A DNA stretch of 32,549 bases from Flavobacteriales bacterium (GCA_947453715.1 CANGHX010000012.1:1-32549), one strand, 5' to 3'. Positions 1 to 6,109 are shown, numbered from the stretch's first letter. The notes: generated from the sequence alone by a model not told the origin. Program-made: numbers and translations.

Positions 1-633
1 ATTCCCTGTAGCTCCACCAAATTTTGCAGAAAAAGGAATGTTTTTTAAGATGTCAATTTGTTTTTGTAAACGCTCAGAAAAAACTTGAATCTCTTTCCCC
101 AAACGTGTTGGAGAAGCTGGTTGACCATGTGTTCTAGCTAACATTGGGATGTCTTTCCACTCCGATTGAATTGTAGTTAGTTTTGTAACTAATTTGTTTA
201 CAAATGGCAAATATACTTGCTCAATCGCTTCTTTTAATGAAAGAGGAATTGACGTGTTATTGATATCTTGAGAAGTTAATCCAAAATGGATAAATTCTAA
301 ATATTTTTCTAAACCTAAAGCTGTCATTTTCTCTTTCAAGAAATATTCAACCGCTTTCACATCATGATTTGTAACTTTTTCAGTGTCTTTGATCCATAAA
401 GCATCCTCTTCTGAGAAATTAGTACACAATGCTCTCAAATCAGCATATTTAGCTTTTGGAAAATCACTTAAAGGTTCTATTCCTGCATCTACTAAAGCAA
501 TAAAATACTCAACCTCTACAATAACACGGTATTTAAACAAACCAAATTCAGAAAAAAACGGCTGTAATTCTTGTGTTTTAGAATGGTATCTTCCATCTAC
601 TGGAGAAATTGCTGTAAGTGCGTTTAAAATCAT
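1..633 (-). CDS. purB: Adenylosuccinate lyase, N-terminal part (cut by window edge)
   Basis: PurB cleaves adenylosuccinate to AMP and SAICAR to AICAR in purine synthesis. The reverse strand reads 211 codons open from an ATG at 633 to base 1, so the C-terminal half lies outside the window. The start MILNALTAISPVDGRY matches the SPVDGRY opening of the E. coli-type enzyme. Further matches are the FSEEDA segment, TNHDVKAVEYFLKEK, a helix reading FIHFGLTSQDINNT (the family's substrate-binding TS-D segment) and RTHGQPASPTRLGKE with the conserved histidine. The E. coli-type enzyme is about 456 residues, so slightly under half is present. A TAnnTTTG box lies about 70 bp upstream. Cytoplasmic housekeeping gene; identity is secure. 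Confidence 0.96.
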   Translation of the reverse strand, partial: MILNALTAISPVDGRYHSKTQELQPFFSEFGLFKYRVIVEVEYFIALVDAGIEPLSDFPKAKYADLRALCTNFSEEDALWIKDTEKVTNHDVKAVEYFLKEKMTALGLEKYLEFIHFGLTSQDINNTSIPLSLKEAIEQVYLPFVNKLVTKLTTIQSEWKDIPMLARTHGQPASPTRLGKEIQVFSERLQKQIDILKNIPFSAKFGGATGN

Positions 634-700
634 TATTTACGTATTAATTTATCTAACTATCTATGTTAAAAACAATCTGTATTTTTCAAAAAAGAAAGGT

Positions 701-708
701 CAAAGATA
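701..708 (-). promoter_or_regulatory. Candidate purB promoter -7 box
   Basis: On the reverse strand this reads TATCTTTG, a perfect match to the Bacteroidota -7 consensus TAnnTTTG. It faces purB and would give a leader of roughly 60 nt. A clear -33 TTTG is not seen, so this rests on the -7 box alone. Confidence 0.45.
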
Positions 709-856
709 GTAATTCCATATGAACTTTGGCTTAGTTTAACGATAAAGTTGGATACCTATTTTATCAACAAAATAGATTAAGTTTTAAAGATAACTTAGGT
801 ATTATTCATTTATTTGTATCTTTATTTCCAAAATCAAATTTTGTTATAATTATCAT

Positions 857-2236
857 ATGTATTTAAGATTACTTTTCGGTTTATTTATCGCTACTATTTC
901 ATTTAATGCAAGTGCTATTAATGTTTCTTTAATTACACCTCCAGATTCTACTGCGAAACTGTTAGACAAAGCTGGAGCAATGCTTCTAGTGGACGAAGGA
1001 AGAACAATGTTTGATGAAGGAAAAGTAAAAGATGCTTTAAATCTTTTTAGAGAAGCTGCTGCTAAAGATCCGTATAGCTGGAAACCAACTTATTGGATTT
1101 CAAGTTGTCACTTACATATGTCAAATTTTGGTTTTGCGTTGAAATATGCCAAAGAATCGTTGCATACTGACCCGGAAAATGTTGATAAAGAAGTTTTTGA
1201 GATCATTGGACAAAGTTTTCACAACATTGGACAAGTTGATTCAGCACTTGTATATTATAATAAATGTTTGACCTTATTATCAAAAACAAGAATTAAAGAG
1301 TTAAAAATCAACGAAAAAATTGATCAATGTAATTTATACAAATCAGAAAAGGCTGCAGGTAAAAAATCATTACGAGTAAAATTAAATGGTGAAGTGAATA
1401 CAGGATTTAATGAATACGCACCTATTTTGGCAAAAGGTGGAAAAGAGCTCTACTTTACTTCTAGAAGAAATAACACAACTGGCGGTTTATCAAATCCTGA
1501 TGATCAAGAATTCTTTGAGGATATTTATAGAGCCGAATGGAATGGTGATGATCAAAAATGGGATAGTGTTACAAATGAAATCGACCGAATTAATTCTGAT
1601 GGATTTGATGCAATGTCATTTATCACGGCTAATGGATTACATGCATATACAACTTTAAATACAGCAATGCTTGACTCAAAACATAAAACAAAAAGTGGAG
1701 AAATATGTGAAATTGATTTTACAGATAAAGGAAAATGGTCAACACCTAAAATAATAAACAACAAATCAATAAACACACCATATGGTGAGTCAAGTGCATC
1801 AGTTACTGCAGATGGAAATACAATGTATTTTATGTCAGATAGAAATTATGATAAAAAATTAAAAGAAATTTATGTCGTACATAAAAATGGTAAACATTGG
1901 GGAACAGCTATCGCATTGTCTGATAGTATAAACACTAAAGGCGACGAAACAACCCCATTCATTACTCCTGATGGAAAATATTTATTTTTCAGTTCAAATG
2001 GTCACCCAGGAATGGGAGGATTAGACATTTTTGTTTCTGAAAATTTAGGCGAGAATGTTTGGTCAACTCCAGTAAATCTTGGTATTATCGTAAACACTGT
2101 AAACAACGATTCTCATTTCCAATATTACCCAGAAATGAAAAAAGCTGTTTTAGCTGGTTCAGAAGTAATCGGACAAAAATCAAGTTTAGACATTTACGAA
2201 GTGGATATGAGTAGCTTTTCTTATCCTAAGAGATAA
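857..2236 (+). CDS. Secreted TPR-PD40 beta-propeller protein (PorE-like front half)
   Basis: 459 residues. Signal peptide at residues 1-20 (ends NASA). TPR-like helical repeats cover about 35-150 (DEGKVKDALNLFREAAAKDP, then FALKYAKESLHTDP). A PD40/WD40-like propeller covers about 180-450, with typical blades such as YAPILAKGGKELYFTSRR, TADGNTMYFMSDR and TPDGKYLFFSSNG followed by GGLDIFVSE. Proteins of this class sit in the periplasm or at the outer membrane and act as scaffolds. The family member PorE of the type IX secretion system has the same TPR-PD40 order. Unlike the 690-residue protein at 13237-15309, this one ends right after the propeller, with no carboxypeptidase-regulatory or OmpA domain, so its partner is unknown. 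A strong terminator follows. Its last 14 codons are duplicated at 5088-5128. Confidence 0.85.
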   Translation: MYLRLLFGLFIATISFNASAINVSLITPPDSTAKLLDKAGAMLLVDEGRTMFDEGKVKDALNLFREAAAKDPYSWKPTYWISSCHLHMSNFGFALKYAKESLHTDPENVDKEVFEIIGQSFHNIGQVDSALVYYNKCLTLLSKTRIKELKINEKIDQCNLYKSEKAAGKKSLRVKLNGEVNTGFNEYAPILAKGGKELYFTSRRNNTTGGLSNPDDQEFFEDIYRAEWNGDDQKWDSVTNEIDRINSDGFDAMSFITANGLHAYTTLNTAMLDSKHKTKSGEICEIDFTDKGKWSTPKIINNKSINTPYGESSASVTADGNTMYFMSDRNYDKKLKEIYVVHKNGKHWGTAIALSDSINTKGDETTPFITPDGKYLFFSSNGHPGMGGLDIFVSENLGENVWSTPVNLGIIVNTVNNDSHFQYYPEMKKAVLAGSEVIGQKSSLDIYEVDMSSFSYPKR

Positions 2237-2257
2237 TAATAGTTGAAATACTTTGAA

Positions 2258-2285
2258 GCAGGATCAAAAATCCTGCTTTTTTTTT
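2258..2285 (+). terminator. Rho-independent terminator of the PD40 gene
   Basis: A perfect 7-bp stem, GCAGGAT / ATCCTGC, with loop CAAAA is followed by nine T residues. It starts 22 bp after the stop codon at 2236. Confidence 0.9.
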
Positions 2286-2408
2286 ATATATGACCTAAAT
2301 TGAACTTAATAATTCCACTATTTTAAGAAAGTATTTTAAGTCTTACAAAATACCAACACGATTGATTACTTTTTAGATTATATTTTCTAGATTTGGATTA
2401 TCGATGTC

Positions 2409-2427
2409 GCAGGATTGCAAATCCAGC
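2409..2427 (-). repeat. Palindromic element, inverted orientation (E1)
   Basis: The plus strand reads GCAGGATTGCAAATCCAGC, the reverse complement of the element at 6023-6041. The arms form a hairpin of about 8 bp with loop GCA and one internal A:A mismatch. The same mismatch (as T:T) is kept in the opposite orientation at 6023. It closes repeat L copy 1 and precedes the orphan gene at 2596. Confidence 0.85.
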
Positions 2428-2438
2428 GAAGCGAGGCT

Positions 2439-2595
2439 CATTTAATTTTAAAATTATTCATGATCATGTCGGAAAATATTGGTAATGTATCCTGCAACTT
2501 CACTTTTGCAAAGCTTCTCAAGATTTTCAGAGATTATCATCTTGGCTTAATAAATATGTTATCTATACCTTATAATCCTCCAACACGTTAATTTT
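2439..2595. other. AT-rich spacer between element E1 and the first orphan gene
   Basis: No convincing gene. A 28-codon reverse-strand ORF (2454-2540) is present but has no recognisable homology or promoter. With 2237-2438 this makes a gene-free gap of about 360 bp, holding the terminator and most of repeat L. Confidence 0.6.
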
Positions 2596-3051
2596 ATGTT
2601 TATTAAATTTTTTCTCTATATAAGTTTATTTATTTTTAATATTTCAATAATATTTGCTCAAGATGAAGTATATAATAGAAAAATAAAAACTACTTTTTAT
2701 GAGTATTATATTGATTCGAATGATTTTTTAAAAAAAATTGAAAATGAACAATTGTCAGTTTATTTGAAAAACAATTATAATTTAACTAATTTTTATAGAA
2801 ATAATGATGAGAATACTTTTATTTTTTCTAAACCGTTTGATAAAGATTATGATTATGACATTTCAATAAAATTTATAGATAATTTGTGTATTGTGAATGT
2901 CATCAATAATGGGGGAATGGTAATTTCAAATTCATTTGTAGATGTTTGGGAGATTAGTAATGGTTATTATTATTTAAAATTTATAGAACTAACTACTCCA
3001 ATAAAAGAGAATGTGATAGAGTTTGCTTTTAAACCAAAAACACCAAGATGA
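2596..3051 (+). CDS. Small secreted protein of unknown function
   Basis: 151 residues. I do not recognise the family. A classical signal peptide is visible: MFIKFF, a hydrophobic run, then a Bacteroidota-style cleavage site IIFAQ-DE at about residue 22. The mature part is rich in Asn, Tyr, Asp and Ile, has no cysteine cluster and no sorting domain, and ends KPKTPR. The reading frame is extremely AT-rich compared with the flanking housekeeping genes, suggesting recent acquisition. It lies just inside the element E1, in the same orientation as the next two cargo genes of the islet. A periplasmic or surface location is inferred from the signal peptide only. Confidence 0.65.
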   Translation: MFIKFFLYISLFIFNISIIFAQDEVYNRKIKTTFYEYYIDSNDFLKKIENEQLSVYLKNNYNLTNFYRNNDENTFIFSKPFDKDYDYDISIKFIDNLCIVNVINNGGMVISNSFVDVWEISNGYYYLKFIELTTPIKENVIEFAFKPKTPR

Positions 3052-3073
3052 GCTGAATTATAGACACTACATG

Positions 3074-3096
3074 TTCAAAATCAGCAGAGCGAGGAC
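3074..3096 (-). repeat. Degenerate half of the palindromic element (E2)
   Basis: The plus strand reads TTCAAAATCAGCAGAGCGAG and continues with GAC. This aligns with the second half plus tail of the inverted element at 5303-5332 (TTGCAAATCCAGCGGAGCGA, then GGCT). It sits between the genes at 2596 and 3138, about 40 bp before the second start. It appears to be a decayed or truncated copy. Confidence 0.55.
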
Positions 3097-3137
3097 TAGA
3101 AAGTTTTAATATTGATTAAATAACTTAAATTAATAGA

Positions 3138-3647
3138 ATGGATGAGGAACTATTTTCCAAAATTAGAATAAATAAATTTGAAGAAGGCTACAAAATTATT
3201 ATTTCTAATATTAAATGGAATTTATATAAAGTTTATATTCTATTGTTTTCGATATTTTTCAATTATTTTATTTGGTTTGGTATTACATATAATGTTAAAA
3301 GTTTTATTTCTATATTTTTTATGTTACCATTTTTCATATTGGGACTTGCATTATTTGTTTATTTCTTATTTATAAAATTTGGGCAAATTATAATAATTTA
3401 TAATAATAAAATAATTAAGGTTAGGTGGAAATTGTTTAATTTCAGATATTCAAAATGGAACAGAAGTGAAAATTTAGTCCAAATAATAGAAACTAAATTG
3501 AGTGACGAAACTCATTTACCTAGAAGTGTAATAGAGTTTCTTTTTAAAAAGGACATAAAAATTAAATTTGGGTCCTATCTGATTGATTCAGAACGTAAAT
3601 GGTTAATTCATAAATTAAATGAAATTAGAAATTGTGAAAAAGTTTAA
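3138..3647 (+). CDS. Two-TM membrane protein of unknown function
   Basis: 169 residues, not recognised to family level. After a charged N-terminal 30 residues there are two adjacent hydrophobic helices (about 32-54 and 59-83, the second ending FVYFLFIKFG). A C-terminal cytoplasm-like domain of about 85 residues follows, starting IIIIYNNKIIKVRWKLF and ending with FGSYLIDSERKWLIHKLNEI. That ending resembles small bacterial membrane proteins with a two-helix hairpin followed by a PH-like domain and a terminal helix (inference by pattern only). Very AT-rich, like the preceding gene. The palindromic element R1 begins five bases after the stop codon, so the gene and element abut. Confidence 0.6.
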   Translation: MDEELFSKIRINKFEEGYKIIISNIKWNLYKVYILLFSIFFNYFIWFGITYNVKSFISIFFMLPFFILGLALFVYFLFIKFGQIIIIYNNKIIKVRWKLFNFRYSKWNRSENLVQIIETKLSDETHLPRSVIEFLFKKDIKIKFGSYLIDSERKWLIHKLNEIRNCEKV

Positions 3648-3651
3648 AATA

Positions 3652-3755
3652 TAGCTTCTCCAAGCTAAGCTGGATTTACAATCCTGATCTAATAAAAAAC
3701 TCAAATTTGTAGCGGAAAACAAAGAATAAACGTCCATTAATCCACGCTATGCCTC
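3652..3755 (+). repeat. Repeat R, copy 1, containing palindromic element E3
   Basis: Positions 3652-3729 align over about 78 bp with 6007-6083: TAGCTTCTCC, then the palindrome at 3669-3687 (GCTGGATTTACAATCCTGA), then AATAAAAAACTCAAATTTGT and AAACAAAGAATAA. The following stretch to about 3755, with AATCCACGCTATGCC, is matched at about 5978-5993 by AATCCACGCTAACCCGCC in the degenerate copy. It lies directly downstream of the gene ending at 3647. Confidence 0.85.
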
Positions 3756-3914
3756 ATTACTTCGATAAAAACTCAGTAAAGAATTCAAAGCTAGATCATT
3801 AGAAGAAATTAGAAGTACACACCCGAAGAATCATGCTCAAAATAGTTGTTTACAGGTAGGGTGAAGCAACAGTTTCCACTCCTAAAAAACCACTCTTACT
3901 CTACTCCTTAACTA
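3756..3914. other. Spacer between repeat R1 and the toxin-antitoxin pair
   Basis: No gene is supported. A short open stretch on the plus strand (about 3766-3863) is flanked by stops and has no start. No terminator-like hairpin with a T run was found for the antitoxin gene, which ends at 3915 on the reverse strand. Confidence 0.5.
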
Positions 3915-4487
3915 TCAAACCGCTTTCAACAAATCCATCTTCTTCAATTTCAAGCTCGTTTGTTTCTTTGTAATTTTTATTTTAGAAATAGTATCATTAA
4001 TTCTTAAACGCTCTTCAGAGGGAAGTATTGTTAAAATAAGATATTCCAATTTTATATCAAAAAGACGGTGTATGATAATTAAATCTTTATTAGAAAATGG
4101 ATAAACACCATTCATTAATTGAGAAATATACGATTTTCCGTGCCCTAAAATTACTCCAAATTCTTGTTGTGTTAAACCAAATTCAGACAAGCGCTGTTGA
4201 ATGTGTTCTTTTCGATTTAATAAAAACACACGCTCTTGTTCTGCTATAAAAGTTGCATAATCACTTTCTTTCAATTGAACTTCAGAAATTTCAACTTCTG
4301 GATTCCAATTCCTCTTTTCAAAATCAATGATTAATTGTTTTAGTTCTAATCTAAGCTTATTTAGTTCTTTATCTTCTTTCGCTAATAAACGTAGTTTTCT
4401 CAATAAAATAGATGCCCGTTCAAATTCCAATTCGTTTGAAATAACACCTTTTTTTAAAAGTTTTTTTATGTCTAATTGTGTTTTCAT
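3915..4487 (-). CDS. higA: HigA-like antitoxin, Xre/HTH family
   Basis: 190 residues. A C-terminal helix-turn-helix covers about 94-150: LTQQEFGVILGHGKSYISQL then MNGVYPFSNKDLIIIHRLF, the classic Xre/HigA helix 2 - turn - helix 3 pattern. The N-terminal 90 residues are helical and charged, probably for toxin binding and dimerisation. Antitoxins of this type neutralise the HigB endoribonuclease and repress their own operon. The gene follows the toxin by 16 bp, in the toxin-first order typical of higBA and opposite to most type II pairs. It is longer than the typical HigA of about 100 residues, the excess being the N-terminal extension. Autoregulation is inferred from the family. Confidence 0.8.
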   Translation of the reverse strand: MKTQLDIKKLLKKGVISNELEFERASILLRKLRLLAKEDKELNKLRLELKQLIIDFEKRNWNPEVEISEVQLKESDYATFIAEQERVFLLNRKEHIQQRLSEFGLTQQEFGVILGHGKSYISQLMNGVYPFSNKDLIIIHRLFDIKLEYLILTILPSEERLRINDTISKIKITKKQTSLKLKKMDLLKAV

Positions 4488-4503
4488 CTTTCAAAATTTA
4501 TAG

Positions 4504-4845
4504 TTAATCAATCCATTCATTTACTTTCAACCATTTACGGATGACATCCTTATTATTCTTAAACACCAACTCATATTCATCATGAGAGCCGCACCAAACA
4601 ACTGCCGCTTCTTCAAATTCTCCAAATTCAATTAGTATCAAAGATCGATGGATATGTAAATCAAAAAAGTAAAAATCTTCATGGACGCAATCCGCATCTT
4701 TTCTCGCTAAAACCATTTCAGATTTATCTTTCCAATTCGAATTTTCAATTTCAAAAATTAATTTTTCAATCTGAATGATCAACAGAGTGTTTCCTATATT
4801 TTTCTTTTTTAATTTTAATAATTTATGTGTTCCGGTTAGTTTCAT
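4504..4845 (-). CDS. higB: HigB-like toxin (RelE-fold mRNA interferase)
   Basis: 113 residues. The C-terminal half has the HigB-family pattern: a Trp near residue 38, ARKDADCVHEDFYFFDLHIH (beta hairpin ending in a basic/His segment), LILIEFGEFEEAAVVW, and the signature CGSHDEYE, comparable with the THxEYD motif of HigB toxins. These toxins cut mRNA on translating ribosomes. The family is usually about 95-105 residues, so the length is normal. A 16-bp gap to the antitoxin implies one transcript. The TATATTTG box ends seven bases before the ATG, so the transcript would be nearly leaderless if that promoter is used. The pair lies inside the repeat-bounded islet. Catalytic residues cannot be fixed from sequence alone. 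Confidence 0.75.
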   Translation of the reverse strand: MKLTGTHKLLKLKKKNIGNTLLIIQIEKLIFEIENSNWKDKSEMVLARKDADCVHEDFYFFDLHIHRSLILIEFGEFEEAAVVWCGSHDEYELVFKNNKDVIRKWLKVNEWID

Positions 4846-4852
4846 TTCTATG

Positions 4853-4860
4853 CAAATATA
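4853..4860 (-). promoter_or_regulatory. Candidate higBA promoter -7 box
   Basis: The reverse strand reads TATATTTG (TAnnTTTG). It ends seven bases before the higB ATG, implying a leader of only a few nucleotides. An imperfect inverted repeat, TTATGATTTTTTTATAA, lies just upstream at 4870-4887 and could serve the antitoxin as operator (inference). Confidence 0.4.
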
Positions 4861-5071
4861 GAAATAAAGTTATAAAAAAATCATAACATTTAATTTAATT
4901 CAATAAAAATTCTTGCAATTTTATGAATCAATTAACTCAAATGCTCTTTACTATGAATCTGCGATATTCATTATACTAGAACTAAAGTTTTGTACTTTGC
5001 TCTTTGAAAATAGAATAGGAAATAAGTCACTTCTTGAAATTATAGGCTAACTTCATTGCATGAACATTTTA
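4861..5071. other. Gene-free spacer upstream of higB
   Basis: AT-rich with no supported gene. It holds a 6-bp inverted repeat, ATGAAT / ATTCAT (4953-4971), and a plus-strand stretch GTTTTGTACTTTGCTCTTTG (about 4987-5006) with weak promoter and boxA resemblance. Neither serves a visible downstream gene. Confidence 0.4.
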
Positions 5072-5085
5072 TCTCCCGCTGAGCT
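5072..5085 (+). repeat. Truncated palindromic element (E4) at the duplication junction
   Basis: TCTCCCGCTGAGCT matches the left part of the element at 6012-6025 exactly. It then breaks off, and repeat L copy 2 begins three bases later at 5088. The junction therefore falls within one of these elements. Confidence 0.75.
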
Positions 5086-5154
5086 TGCATTTACGAAGTA
5101 GATATGAGTAGCTTCTCTTATCCTAAGAGGTAATAATAGTTGAAATACTTTGAA

Positions 5155-5181
5155 GCAGGATAAAAAATCCTGCTTTTTTTT
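5155..5181 (+). terminator. Duplicated terminator in repeat L copy 2
   Basis: Stem GCAGGAT / ATCCTGC with loop AAAAA, followed by eight T residues. Structure is conserved relative to 2258-2285 (one loop change). It would stop any plus-strand transcription entering from the toxin-antitoxin side. Confidence 0.85.
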
Positions 5182-5302
5182 ATATGACCTAAATTGAACT
5201 TAATAATTCCACTATTTTAAGAAAGTATTTTAAGTCTTACAAAATACCAACACGATTGATTACTTTTTAGATTATATTTTCTAGATTTGGATTATCCATG
5301 CC

Positions 5303-5321
5303 GCAGGATTGCAAATCCAGC
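5303..5321 (-). repeat. Palindromic element, inverted orientation (E5)
   Basis: The plus strand reads GCAGGATTGCAAATCCAGC, identical to the copy at 2409-2427, followed by GGAGCGAGGCT. It lies 25 bp before the ATG of the lipoprotein gene at 5347. Confidence 0.85.
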
Positions 5322-5346
5322 GGAGCGAGGCTAATTGGTAAATTTT

Positions 5347-5718
5347 ATGAAAACAAAAACTATTTTATTTTTTTTAGTATTATCCATTTATATTAATTCA
5401 TGTATATCAGATTTGCCTAATGGTGCTTGTGATAATGATAAAATCATGTATGAAGAGCAGTGGGATTATATAGTTGAAAATGTTTTTAAACACAGTCAAT
5501 TTAAAGCAACATATGTAATTGAAACTAATAATGGTAAACAATTAATATTTTGTCCAATACAAGGAATTGTTTCAAATGCAGAAAAAGGTGACCAAATAGT
5601 GAAAGCAAAAAATAGCGAAATTGCTTTTTTAATTAAATCAAGAGGAAATTTCAAAGATACAATAAGCAGTAGAATATTCTCTCCTACATGTGATAACGAG
5701 ATTATTAAAAAAAAATAG
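5347..5718 (+). CDS. Small predicted lipoprotein of unknown function
   Basis: 123 residues from the ATG at 5347. An in-frame TTG at 5335 would add four residues but fits less well in front of the signal peptide MKTKTILFFLVLSIYINSC. The Cys at residue 19 lies in a lipobox-like INSC, so lipid anchoring is likely. The mature part starts ISDLPNGACDN, carries further cysteines (FCPIQG; SPTCDN near the C-terminus) that could form disulfides, and ends in a Lys run. I do not recognise the family. It sits directly after repeat L copy 2 and before two R repeats, in the same relative place as the gene at 2596 after copy 1, though the two proteins show no similarity. Function not assigned. Confidence 0.65.
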   Translation: MKTKTILFFLVLSIYINSCISDLPNGACDNDKIMYEEQWDYIVENVFKHSQFKATYVIETNNGKQLIFCPIQGIVSNAEKGDQIVKAKNSEIAFLIKSRGNFKDTISSRIFSPTCDNEIIKKK

Positions 5719-5901
5719 GTAGGAAGTAGGTAAAGTAATTTATCAAACTGGGTAATGTATAAAAATGGAGCTTTTTGATAACGTGCATTTTTAACTTGTT
5801 GATTTTGGTAATGTTTCAGAATGTAGCTTTTAAGGATTATAAAATTTTAAAGTTCTGATTTTTAGGTGTAAATCGTTTCGAGTATATTGATTGTAATATA
5901 C
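5719..5901. other. Spacer after the lipoprotein gene
   Basis: AT-rich and gene-free. No T-run terminator was found after the stop at 5718. With the repeat elements at 5903-6083 this forms a gap of about 390 bp before the next gene. Confidence 0.5.
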
Positions 5902-5902
5902 A

Positions 5903-5995
5903 CCCGCTGCGATGAATTTGCAATGCTTCGCTAAATGTGAACTTAAGTCTGTATCGAAAAACAAAACTTCCACAATCCACGCTAACCCGCCATTA
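5903..5995 (+). repeat. Degenerate copy of repeat R (E6)
   Basis: CCCGCTGCGATGAATTTGCA (5903-5922) aligns with CCCGCTGAGCTGGATTTGCA of the copy at 6015. Further on, TCGAAAAACAAAA and AATCCACGCTAACCCGCC align with 3711-3755 of repeat R1. It has diverged far more than R1 and R2 have from each other, so it is probably older. Confidence 0.6.
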
Positions 5996-6006
5996 AAACG
6001 CAGGCC

Positions 6007-6083
6007 TAGCTTCTCCCGCTGAGCTGGATTTGCAATCCTGCTCTAATAAAAAACTCAAATTTGTGGCGAAAAACAAAGAATAA
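6007..6083 (+). repeat. Repeat R, copy 2, containing palindromic element E7
   Basis: TAGCTTCTCCCGCTGAG is followed by the palindrome GCTGGATTTGCAATCCTGC (6023-6041) and the shared tail AATAAAAAACTCAAATTTGT, GGCG and AAACAAAGAATAA. It aligns with 3652-3729. It ends 27 bp before the stop codon of the convergent T9SS gene and marks the right border of the islet. Confidence 0.87.
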
Positions 6084-6109
6084 TGTTTATCAACCCAAAA
6101 CAGAATTAA

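Larger units (their letters stand above)
2191..2438 (+). repeat. Direct repeat L, copy 1 (248 bp)
   Basis: This copy spans the last codons of the PD40 gene, its terminator, an AT-rich spacer and a terminal palindromic element. It recurs at 5088-5332 with only seven substitutions and two short indels. An uninterrupted run of about 115 bp is identical. The copy ends on the palindrome and the sequence GCGAGGCT; homology stops there in both copies. Confidence 0.95.
5088..5332 (+). repeat. Direct repeat L, copy 2, with a 3' gene remnant
   Basis: 245-bp duplicate of 2191-2438. Its first part is a remnant of the PD40 coding end: the in-frame codons encode IYEVDMSSFSYPKR followed by TAA. A TGA lies two codons upstream of that tail, so it is not the end of a living ORF. 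The three differences in the coding tail (GTG/GTA, TTT/TTC, AGA/AGG) are all synonymous third-base changes. The palindromic element in inverted orientation (5303-5321) closes the copy. Confidence 0.93.

Noticed and set aside
383-709. Plus-strand ORF of 108 codons at the left edge
   Set aside because: Lies antisense over purB, which has strong family motifs on the other strand; composition is that of a shadow frame.
2454-2540. Reverse-strand 28-codon ORF (MIISENLEKLCKSEVAGY and on) with protein-like composition
   Set aside because: Too short, preceded by an in-frame stop, no promoter or known family. Could be a remnant, but this cannot be supported.
3766-3863. Open stretch on the plus strand reading LSKEFKARSLEEIRSTHPKN and on, looking like a gene fragment
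   Set aside because: No start codon, stops at both ends, about 30 codons; homology cannot be judged by eye.
4987-5010. TACTTTGCTCTTTG resembling a promoter followed by an rRNA-type boxA
   Set aside because: The -7 spacing is off by one and no rRNA or other gene follows; only the dead gene tail and a terminator lie downstream.
5335-5346. TTG start four codons before the lipoprotein ATG
   Set aside because: Adds MVNF before a complete signal peptide; the ATG at 5347 gives the standard Lys-rich start.
2237-6109. CRISPR array or integron attC series
   Set aside because: Elements are few, unevenly spaced, in both orientations and separated by full genes; no cas genes, no integrase and no attC-type core sites seen.
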